64,000 nt of DNA from Diploptera punctata (Eukaryota > Arthropoda > Insecta > Blattodea > Blaberidae): NCBI GenBank assembly GCA_030220185.1, contig JASPKZ010004955.1, forward strand, positions 1,302,001 to 1,366,000, written 5' to 3'. How positions within the stretch are numbered: the first letter of the stretch is position 1; the number at the start of each line of letters is the position of its first letter. The notes under the pieces were generated by a model that was not told the DNA's origin, searched no databases, and saw nothing but the letters and a program-made list of their open reading frames with translations. Below are positions 53,540 through 62,659 of this stretch, piece after piece. Position numbers and translations under genes: made by a program.

Positions 53540-54555
53540 ATATCTGCTATTATAAATATTTATTAACTAAATTTTATATGGATTTAAACGGTGTTTATTT
53601 ACAAATACCAAAATAACATCAATTTGGTGGTAGTCAAGCTCTTCAAAGTGCTAGTGAACATCATGCTATAAAATATAACCAGGATTTGGCATTCTTCTCT
53701 GTTCCGTGTATCTTCCCTTCATTCATGTTGCCAACAGTTTGGAGACCTAAATATCCACTGACATTACCATTAAGTTACTAGACCAGTGCCTTTAGTATTA
53801 GAAATAAATATAACTTGTAGCTAAGTAAAAACTATTAATATTTTATCTTCTATTTTATGGCTTTTAATTTATTTTTAATTATATATTTTGATCATAAAAG
53901 TAGATCTAATGTTTAGTTCTGATATTGTTGTATTGATCATGGTAGTAGTAGATCCTGTCACCTGTCTTGGAAGCCTAAGAACCTTTTTGAAAGCATACTA
54001 TCAAACTCTGTTTTTTGCTGGATTCCTGACTTAATTCCAACTTTTTCCTTGCTTTTCAATTTCTGTCTAATTCGAGGATCATGTTTGATGCCAAATATTA
54101 TCATCTTAGTTTCCTGCCAGCTTGCTTTTATTTTGGTTTTTTTAATAATGGATTTTAAGAAGTAGGGTTTATAGCCCACAGCTTGTGATGGGGTTGCCAA
54201 TAGACAGCTGGACCTGCCTTCCTCAGTTCTTGAGGATGAGTTTGAACATTTTCTTCCAAACTCAATGGTCATAGTTTTCCTGACAATTCTCATGTGGGTG
54301 CTTGCAGTGGAAATCCAAAGGACGGTGGGGTCGCCACACCCCTATGTCGGATCATGGAAATAATAATTTAGATTAAGTCGATTTATATTAGAGAAAATTC
54401 TTTAAAACAGATATTACATAGGAAGTTATTTAAGATACATTTTTCATGTATCTCTAATGGATGTGTTTAATGTGAGTGCTCTCTTCAAATAACATAGGCA
54501 ACAAAAACTAACTTTTTATAAGTGTAAATATGAAAATACCTTTTTAATAAAATTG
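53540..54555. other. stretch with an unassigned 111-codon minus-strand frame
   Basis: The frame at 53958-54293 (minus) is lysine- and serine-rich and has no motif I know. It may be chance in AT-rich DNA. Confidence 0.3.
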
Positions 54556-54559
54556 CTAT

Positions 54560-55449
54560 GGAAGTAACACTATGAGGTAAACTATCAATTTACATTAATA
54601 AATGAGTCTGTTGTCATCTTACCTCATAGTAGTTGAGTTCTTTTAGGACATATTTCAAAACAAATCTGTCAGCATGTCCAGACTGTCAATTTTTATGTTG
54701 TTGGCGCTAGATGTCGACTCCTACTCCATCTTTATGTGGTCCAAAGAATTTGCATATCAAATCCCTCTCCATGGGAATTTCAAAATTCATGAAATTCATT
54801 GTTCTTCTGGATGTAGATCTCCTCCCAAATGGTGAGTTCTTTAGTATTTTCTGTTTTAATAAATTGGTGTTTACATCAATTTTATGTTTTTCTGACCAGA
54901 CGTGAGCTATTGCAGATTTTTCTACTTTTTTTTTACATTTGTAATGCGTTCCTTAGTTCTTATGGTTAAATTTTTCTTGTTTTCCCTATGTGTATCTTAT
55001 CACAATCAGCACACTTTATTTGGTATATTCCTAATGTTTTACATCATCAAAATTCAATAAAAACCAACAAAAATGAAAAGATTGATAATGGTAAAATCAG
55101 AATATACCAAATAAAGTGTGATTGTGATAAGATATACACAGGGAAAACAAAGATAAATTTAACCATCAGAACTAAGGAACACATTAGAAATGTTAAAAAA
55201 GGAGAAGTAGAAAAATCTGTAGTAGCTACTCAAGTTTAGTATGAAAAACATAAAATTGATGTAAACATCAAATTATTAAAACAGAACTTAAGAACTGGGC
55301 CGACAATGTAAAAATCAATAATCTGGACAAACTGGCGATAAAACAGAAGATTTGTTTTGAAAAATGTCCTAAAAGAACTAAACTACTTTGTGATAAGATG
55401 ATAATAGACTCAACTTATTTATTAAGAAGAAACTCATAATGTTACTTCC
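54560..55449. mobile_element. PLE head-to-head inverted dimer (890 bp)
   Basis: Left end GGAAGTAACACTATGAGGT and right end CTCATAATGTTACTTCC are inverted. The left arm (54560-55030, minus) and right arm (55101-55449, plus) both carry the PLE C-terminus. In the right arm: RIYQIKCDCDKIYTGKTKIN (GIY-YIG core), LTIRTKEHIRNVKKGEVEKS. In the left arm: CDKIHIGKT and ELTIWEEIYIQKN on the minus strand. CTTTATTTGGTATATTC (55013) meets GAATATACCAAATAAAG (55101) at the centre. Both 3' ends face outward. Confidence 0.85.
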
Positions 55450-55937
55450 TATCGTAATTTTTATAATCAATTTACATAATTGAGTTGGACATTTTTACAC
55501 CTCACCTCATAAAAAATCAGGGTTTACTAAAAACCAACCCACCCGCCTAAAAAAAACCCACCCAACTACCCAAAAAAAACCCATTTCTGAACTTACTTTA
55601 TTTTTAACATTGTGTGTAAAGAATAATTATTAGTCAAGGTACTAAAAAAGAGAAATAAATAGTCCAACCAAATAATAAGAAATTATTCTTTCAACCAGTA
55701 TATTTAATTCACAACATACAACTGTTATTAAAAGTAGTAACAAATACTTAAATTTCTAAATCAGAATCACACTCTTCAACATCGTATTCTTTTAATTTGT
55801 CCTTATTATTAAGATATCTGTGCACTTTTACTAATTTTTAACTTTTTCACAACCAACCTGTTATGCATTTTCGACCATATTAATCCAAAGGTTGAAAACA
55901 CTTGTTCTATTGATGCTAAATGAGCTGGGCAACTAGT

Positions 55938-56801
55938 TGTCGGCCGGTTTAAAAAAAAAAAAGAAAAGAGAAGAACCACCTCAACCGCTACTCTGCTAAC
56001 CCTTCCTGGAAATCGTTGGGTTATGACTATGCTGTACTTAGTAACGTGTTCCTGATATCTAAAGAAGTTATTAATGAGAAAACAGCCTGCCTCGGGCCCA
56101 TAGAAGGCGGCTAACAATTCATCTTTCTTTTCCAGTTGACCGTGCATATCAATATAAATACTGATTATAAATTGCATCGGCTGAAATAACTTCCGTTACA
56201 GGATAGAGAACGAAGGATAGTCTTAAATAACAAGAGGAGCGTAACATAAAAGCTTAAGCTTTTAATCCGAAAAAACAAGTGTTGATTGTAAAAACAAAGT
56301 AATAAATGAATAACAAAGAAATTGATCTGCGATCAATCGATCAGACATAGATAATAACAAAGTAAAGCTGAATAATTAACATACAATACAAACTGTCACA
56401 CTCTTACATGTTCCAAACTCCATTGGAATTCCTTTTTCCATGTTTGATTGGACTAACTCAACAATACGACCATTCCTCGGTCACAATCCACTTGTTTTAT
56501 CTTATAAATCACCATGTTAACTTCGCCGATGCATGGTGTACTTAAGCTGGATTCGGATACTGAATCCACTTCTACACAACATAACGCCACTTGCTAGGCC
56601 GATCGAATGATAAGGTTCATTGAGATTACCAAGCATATAAAGGTTCGCGGGTAGAGGGGATGTGCGCTATAAAGATACGCGGAGGAAAGGGTGAAAGGGA
56701 AGGGGTAGCCACACGGAACAAGGGACATTGGCAGGCTTCATAAATGTTCCGGAGGAGCACAAAGATGAATAACTGAACCGCAAAAGGGTACTTTCGGTTC
56801 A
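55938..56801 (-). repeat. 3' LTR of the gag-bearing element
   Basis: Shares the last 800 bp with 59120-59981 but starts TGTCGGCCGG, then an A-rich run and AAGAACCACC, missing the region with minisatellite and the first ACCATTTG units. Confidence 0.88.
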
Positions 56802-57637
56802 ATAGCTCCCCCTACACCCTCCGGGTAAAAAGAAAAAGAGTCCATAGGCTTTAAAGTAATGTCCAGTGAAATAATCCCACGTTGGGAGGGGCACATAAAC
56901 ACTATCGGATTCCAGCGGTACTTTTAATGCAAATCTTCCATCGTCCCCAATATCACAATCACCACACTCGCTTTAATGTAGACTATTTATGCGCTGAAAA
57001 TAAACTCCATTTGATTCAGCCGCCATAGTACAAGTCTGCGGTGTTTCAGGTGAAGCCCCGGGTGACGATATGATGATTGGATTGCCGGATCGCAATCCCG
57101 TTCCACCGCTTTCCCAGAATCCGTAGTTCCAAAAGCCACTATGCTGGTCAGCTGGGCACTCGGGGGTCGGCCGGATCCTCCAAGCGCTCGACTGCCGAAC
57201 ACTCCAGGCTTACAAACGGTCGAACTGCCAATGTTTAAGGAAAGGTAAACTGAAACAAAGAACAGGCGAAAGCAGGAAAGCAGAACCATAGATATACTAC
57301 TTCAACATGTGTCATAATACAAAATATCTAGCTTACCATACAGCTCTTTTTCTCTACAAACATGCTAGTGTTTTACTCCACAGTATTACATAATTTAATT
57401 AGATCAACATGTTGTAATATAATGTGGTCATGGACGCCGACTAACTTCTATTCACCTTTTTTTAGAATTTAGTTTGCGTCTCATTAGCAAGACCTGACCT
57501 ACATATAAAGAAACTCATTCTGGTAACTCTGACAATGAAAAAGATGGTACAATCAGCTCAAATATTTATATTCAACGTTAGTATACTCCAATATCCCAAA
57601 CAAACATATATATATATATATAAACAAACCACGTAGA

Positions 57638-58660
57638 TTAAGATCGACACTCTCTAGAAAGATGCCCATACCGCTGACATTTCCAACATTGTAGATTCTT
57701 TTTTGATTGCCAAGAAGAACGACTCGCTGAAGTACTAGATTTACTTAAATTGTCAGTTCTACTTCTTTCACTAAAGTCCCTCTGTCTTTCAGCGATCTCG
57801 AAATCCGCCACCTTCCTGGCCAAGACACACATTTCGGCTACATTTTGCGGTTTAGTAGCAAAAACCAAATGCTGTCTAGTAGCCGGGGACATATTTTGCA
57901 GAATAAGATCAATTAACTTTTCTTCCGAAAATAAAGGTTTCAACACAAGTGAAGCTCCTTGTATGTTGGAGATAAACTCCAACAAAGATTCCTTAGGCAT
58001 TTGGAATCGTCGTGAGACAAATTTAATCCAAAAGTCTTCCAACAATCTAGGAGGCAACAATGAACACTTCACATGTTCTAAACTCTCCATCCAAGAGAAT
58101 CTCAACTTAACAACTTCACTCCAGACTTTCAATAGAATTCCTCCGATGCAACTCAAAATCGAGTTTACAAAATACTCATCGGGAACCAATTTCAATTCGA
58201 AGAGCGAGTTAATTTTAATGAGGAAGACCACTAGCGATTCCTTATCTTCATCACCGTCGCAGGGATCAACTTTTCTAATTAACTCTCGGAAAATCCGCTG
58301 ATTATTCTCTTCCAAAAAAGGAGAAAGGTTGGAGACAGTTCCACTCGAAAAATCTTTGATAGAGCTAAGTCTATGATCACTTATATTCTTATGTTGTTCT
58401 GCCAAATAATCCTCTTGATTTGCACTATCTACAATAAACTTACGCTTTATTAACATTTGTTCAGCCGGGGAGAGAGAATTCATATGATTTTTAAGCCGCT
58501 GACGTAATATGTTTACATCACCTTCAACCTCAATACCTAGTAGGTTTAACTCTCGAACGAGATTGTCTTTGGATATTACATCTATCCAACTAGGCATGAT
58601 TACAAAGTATAACAGACACAAGATGTAAACAATTATAGTCAAACGTAGTTTTATATGCAT
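57638..58660 (-). CDS. retrotransposon gag polyprotein (340 aa)
   Basis: Structural protein of the retroelement particle. Translation may start at the first Met or more likely at the second (MPSWIDV, residue 22), since the leader is hydrophobic and the related remnant has the same choice. Residues 32-60 show LVRELNLLGIEVEGD and LRQRLKNHM, a SAP-like helix-extended-helix, also present in other arthropod gag proteins. The capsid-like middle (130-270) has FELKLVPDEYFVNSIL, and FWIKFVSRRFQMPKESLLEF. The C-terminus has a CCHC knuckle CWKCQRYGHLSREC (C-x2-C-x4-H-x4-C) that binds RNA. The frame stops right after this finger, with no pol. The open frame is intact, so the protein may still be made. 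Ty3/gypsy affiliation is likely. Confidence 0.88.
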   Translation of the reverse strand: MHIKLRLTIIVYILCLLYFVIMPSWIDVISKDNLVRELNLLGIEVEGDVNILRQRLKNHMNSLSPAEQMLIKRKFIVDSANQEDYLAEQHKNISDHRLSSIKDFSSGTVSNLSPFLEENNQRIFRELIRKVDPCDGDEDKESLVVFLIKINSLFELKLVPDEYFVNSILSCIGGILLKVWSEVVKLRFSWMESLEHVKCSLLPPRLLEDFWIKFVSRRFQMPKESLLEFISNIQGASLVLKPLFSEEKLIDLILQNMSPATRQHLVFATKPQNVAEMCVLARKVADFEIAERQRDFSERSRTDNLSKSSTSASRSSWQSKKNLQCWKCQRYGHLSRECRS

Positions 58661-58958
58661 AAATCAGTCTCTGTTATGAAGAAAGATGAGTCAATATTTA
58701 CGTAACGTAAAGCAAACACGTAAACTAATACTTAATAACTTTACCATAAATACCAAGTATCGAAAACAAGTAATAATCCGCAGGGTAATATCTCTGAAAA
58801 GATACAGATTTTCTAATTCTAAATTTCATTAAAGACCATACAGAGTTCATACCCTTGTCTTGGTGTTTGAGACCAAAACTCCGAAACTTGAATTAAATTG
58901 ATACTACAAGAACCACAGTTAATAACATACAGCATAACTTGTAATGTGAAAAACACAA

Positions 58959-58979
58959 AACAAACGCTTTTCTACCATT
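58959..58979 (-). other. primer-binding-like site
   Basis: Beside the right LTR the minus strand reads AATGGTAGAAAAGCG. TGGTAGAAAAG differs by two bases from TGGTAGCAGAG expected for initiator tRNA-Met. Consistent with the related element. Confidence 0.5.
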
Positions 58980-59981
58980 TGTACTTAGTGAACCCAAAAT
59001 TACACATCTGCGACCATTTGTGCGCATTGAATCCAAAAACATTGAACCCAAAAAAAACATTGAACCCAAAAAACCGTTGAACTCAAAAACCCAAAACCAC
59101 GCTCTGATAAACCATTTGTCGCGTAGAGAGAATGAACCACCTTCACCGCTACTGCTACCTTCCGGGATCGTTGGGTTATGACTATGCTGTACTTAGTAAC
59201 GTGTTCCTGATATCTAAAGAAGTTATTAATGAGAAGGAAACAGCCTGCCTCGGGCCATAGGAAGCGGCTAACAATTCATCTTTTCTTTTCCAGTTGACCG
59301 TGCATATAAATATCATAACAAGTCTCATGATTATAACATTGGCATTAGGTCACTGAAATAACTTCGTTAACAGGAATATAGAACCAATGATTCTACACTC
59401 TTAAATAACAACAAGGGGCGTAATATAAAAGTTTAAGCCTTTAATGAATACAATCAAGGTGTTGATTGTAAAAAACAAAGTAATAAATGAATAACAAAAG
59501 ATTGATCTTCGATCAATCGATCAGACATAGATAATAACAAAGTATAACTGAATAATAAACATACCATACAAACTGTCACACTCATACATGTCCAAACTCC
59601 ATTGGAATTCCTTTTTCCATGCTTGATTGGGACTAACTCAAATCCCGACCATTCCTCGGTCACAATCCACTTGTTTTATCTTATAAATCACCATGTTTAA
59701 CTTTGCCGATGCATGGTGCACTTAAGCTGGATTCGGATACTGAATCCACTTCTACACAACATAACGCCACTTGCTAGGCCGATCGAATGATAAGGTTCAT
59801 TGAGATTACCAAGCATATAAAGGTTCGCGGGTAGAGGGGATGTGCGCTATAAAGATGCGCGGAGGAAAGGGTGAAAGGGAAGGGGTAGCCACACGGAACA
59901 AGGGACATTGGCAGGCTTCATAAATGTTCCGGAGGAGCACAAAGATGAATAACTGAACCGCAAAAGGGTACTTTCGGTTCA
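58980..59981 (-). repeat. 5' LTR with AAAAACATTGAACCC minisatellite
   Basis: Starts TGTACTTAGTG. Between about 59028 and 59092 a unit near AAAAACATTGAACCC repeats about four times with variation. ACCATTTG units lie at 58996 and 59113. Confidence 0.88.
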
Positions 59982-60420
59982 TAGTCACTCCATTCAAAAA
60001 GTTACAGAAAGCTTTAATGTTCTCATTTGTACAATGTTTCTCCAAATTACTCTACCACTGGGCAGAACTAAAGCTCTTTATTACATCATCCACAAACATT
60101 GATGGTGGATATATTTGTTTATCTTTATTTTTAAAGGCTAAAAATGGTACAAGCCATTTAGGATGTTTGCTTGTCAACCAAGACTCAGCCTGATTTTCTT
60201 GATCAGAAGATGAGCATTTTCCTACATACTATTTAGGATTCATCATATTTGCAAGATAGTGTACTGGCAAAACAGCTTCACTCATCCTACATTGAATACT
60301 GTCTTTATGCATTTGAAGATCAGCACATTCTATTAAGTCTATCCAAAGTTCCACAGAATCAGAAATATTAGTTTTTTTCAGCTTGCAAACAATCAAATAT
60401 TTTTCCAATAAATATCAGCT

Positions 60421-60600
60421 GTTTCTGCATAATGGATTTCAAGAAAAGATGATACACAAGAAAATAAATAAATTCAATAAATAGAAGAAGATAAATGAAA
60501 GTACTCTTCAGAAAGTTAAATTAGTAAAAAAATTCAAGAAATTTACATACCACCCCTTAGTATTTAACAAGTTAAAAAAATCAACAAATTCAACATTATT
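60421..60600. other. AT-rich stretch without a recognised gene
   Basis: Nothing seen between the hAT remnant and the PLE. Confidence 0.4.
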
Positions 60601-60639
60601 TTGGCATCGAAAAATGATTACAGTTTGAATAATTTAATC

Positions 60640-61740
60640 AAAACTGACAAAAATTAAGAAAGATTGAAGACTGCAACAAATCAGGGATTTATCAAATTGA
60701 TTGTAAAGATTGTGAAAAGATATACATAGGGAAAACAAAAAGGAAATTAAATATAAGATTGAAAGAACACCGGGACACGCCGTAGCGTAGTGGTTAAGGC
60801 ACTGCGCTACAAGCCGGAAGGTCAAGGGTTCGAGCCTCGTGGGGGTCAGGATTTTTAAACTGACCCAAACCCTCTGGCGGCACTATGGTCCTGGGGTCGA
60901 CTCAGCCTCTAACGAAAATGAGTACCAGATGCTTGTTCTGGGGGTAAAGGCGGCCGTCATGCAGGGCTGACATAAAGTGCCGATTGTATAGAAAAGTGGG
61001 AGCCTTAACCTCCTACTACCCCAAGGGCCTCCTGAGGCCTGTCATGGGATCACTTTACTTTGGGGGCACGCCGTAGCGTAGTGGTTAAGGCACTGAGCTA
61101 CAAGCCGGAGGGTCGAGGGTTCAAGTCCCATTGGGGTCAGGATTTTTAAACTGACCCAAACCCTCTGGCGGCACTATGGCCCTGGGGTCGACTCAGCCTC
61201 TAACGGAATTGAGTACTAGATGCTTGTTCTGGGGGTAAAGGCGGCCGTCATGCAGGGCTGACAACCCGGCTTACATAAAGTGCCGATTGTCTAGAAAAAG
61301 TGGGAGCCTTAACCTCCTACTACCTCAAGGGTCTCCGGACCTGTTGTGGGATCACTTTACTTTTTATTGAAAGAACACCTTAAAAATGTTAAAAATGGAG
61401 AAATAGAAAAATCTCTAATAGAAAAACACAGAATTGAAACCAAGGTAAAGTTACTTAAACAGTTAGAAAAACCAAAGGAACTCACAATTTGGGAGAACAT
61501 TTACATATGCAAGAATAAAAAGAAAACTATGAATTTTGAAATACCCAGTGAAAATGAGAGGGGATTGATTTGGAAGTTCATCGGTCAGCCATCAGAGAGC
61601 GCAGAAATCAATTTACAAGAGAAAAAACCGCTGGACGGCAGTTGTGATTGTGGTGTTGCATCGATAATGTCACAAATGCAGTGACGAAACCTGGGTCTGC
61701 GTGGGAGTCAAGAAACATGAGGTGAGTCGAAAAACAACTC
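60640..61740 (+). pseudogene. PLE GIY-YIG domain and C-terminus, split by a SINE dimer
   Basis: SGIYQIDCKDCEKIYIGKTK (60681-60740) is a textbook GIY-YIG core with the intervening cysteine pair; RKLNIRLKEH follows to the SINE at 60772, then LKNVKNGEIEKSLIEKHRIE from 61379 and QLEKPKELTIWENIYICKNK, NFEIPSENERGLIWKFIGQP, CDCGVASIMSQMQ to the stop at 61684. The 3' end AGTGACGAAA, ATGAGGTGAGTC, AAACAACT matches the fold-back at 46.9 kb. The RT is missing. The GIY-YIG frame is otherwise intact. Confidence 0.88.
60772..61365 (+). mobile_element. tandem dimer of SINE family 2, TSD ATTGAAAGAACACC
   Basis: Two copies, 60772-61062 and 61063-61365, each with CACGCCGTAGCGTAGTGGTT (A box TAGCGTAGTGGTTAAGGC), B box GGGTTCRAG, body GTAAAGGCGGCCGTCATGCA and tail GGGATCACTTTACTTT. 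One exact 14-bp TSD (60758-60771, 61366-61379) encloses the pair. Either it moved as a dimer, or the second inserted at the end of the first. Confidence 0.92.
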
Positions 61741-61833
61741 AAAATTAACTACTTGGTTGTTCAAGGGAATAACAGTTCATTGGTAAACGGTTTTGTAGAT
61801 ATCAAGGTCTCGAACAAACAAAGATTTAAACTT

Positions 61834-62450
61834 AAGTAACACTATGAGGTATAAATAATTTCATATTAAAAATATCATCTCATTTCATATTGTCTTTTTT
61901 TTTAGACCAGTTTTGGAATGAATATTCCACTTTAGTACTTTGGTGACCGCTGTTCTTACTGTGGTGATGTACTGCTTCTTCTTCCATCTGTTTGTAGATC
62001 AAATCACATTCCCTGCGAATTTCAAAATACATTAATTTCTTCTTCTAATTTTTTTGAATGTAGATTTTTCCCTAACCATGAGCTCTTTAGGTTTTTCTAT
62101 TTGTTTTATTAATTTAGCGTTTCTTTCAATTTGATATTTTTCTGACCAATTACCCAAAGCCATTAACCCTTGGTCAGAAAACATCAAATTGAAATAAAGG
62201 CTAAATTAATAACACAAATTGAAAAAAACTCACAAAAAAAGAGCTCACAATTTGTGAAAAATGTACATTAAAAAATAAGGAGAAATTAATGAAATTTGAA
62301 ATTACTGGGGAATGTGGGAGGTTCATCGATCTACCAACAGATTGAGGAAGAAGCAGTGCATCACCACAACAGAAAATACTATTGATGGAATAATTATTCC
62401 AAAACTGGTCTAAAAAAATGATAGAGTATGTGGTGATGTTATATTTTTAA
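61834..62450. mobile_element. PLE head-to-head inverted pair
   Basis: AAGTAACACTATGAGGT at 61834 opens the left arm (minus: FTDQYFEW-type, KNNIHSKKLEEEINVF). Around 62150 it turns: CTGACCAATTACCCA / TTGGTCAGAAAACATCAAAT, and the right arm (plus) reads LINTNWKKLTKKELTICEKC-like, KNKEKLMKFEITGECGRFID. AGACCAGTTTTGGAAT (61911) returns as AAAACTGGTCT (62400). Arms are more diverged than in the 54.5-kb pair. Confidence 0.7.
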
Positions 62451-62650
62451 TATTAAACGGGACTTGTTATTAGGAGGCCATGATTAATAATTATTTTTGT
62501 TCTCCATTTCTCTCAATTTTGAATCATTTTTTTATCACCATAGAGGTAACCATTCAAGTTCTTTTTTTTTTAACTTACTTGAATGATCCATTTGTCCTCA
62601 AGTATAATTTTAAAATAAATAATTAATATAAGGGTACAGATGCCGAATAT
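62451..62650. other. AT-rich stretch
   Basis: No feature recognised. Confidence 0.4.
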
Positions 62651-62659
62651 GTATACCTT

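Larger units (their letters stand above)
55938..59981 (-). mobile_element. LTR retrotransposon with intact gag, no pol, TSD TAGT
   Basis: LTRs 55938-56801 and 58980-59981 begin TG and end GGTACTTTCGGTTCA; TAGT flanks both sides (55934-55937, 59982-59985). The 2178-bp interior has a gag of 340 codons and then about 800 bp without protease, RT or integrase, matching the 3' interior of the element at 7.7 kb. The right LTR (5') is about 138 bp longer because of a minisatellite. A gag-only element must borrow pol. Confidence 0.92.
55519..60420 (-). mobile_element. second hAT element remnant, split by an LTR element
   Basis: CAGGGTTTACTAAAAACC at 55519 looks like a hAT end (CAGGG). On the minus strand the left piece (55937-55805) has SIEQVFSTFGLIWSKMHNRL, the hAT dimerisation block, and the right piece (60420-59982) has TADIYWKNI, AVLPVHYLANMMNPK, SSSDQENQAESWLTSKHPKW, LEKHCTNENIKAFCNFLNGV. 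The inserted LTR element splits it at NGVT/SCPAHLAS. The catalytic N-terminal part and the other end are not found. Confidence 0.65.

Noticed and set aside
53958..54293. 111-codon minus-strand open frame
   Set aside because: No motif, low-complexity composition, no promoter or splice support.
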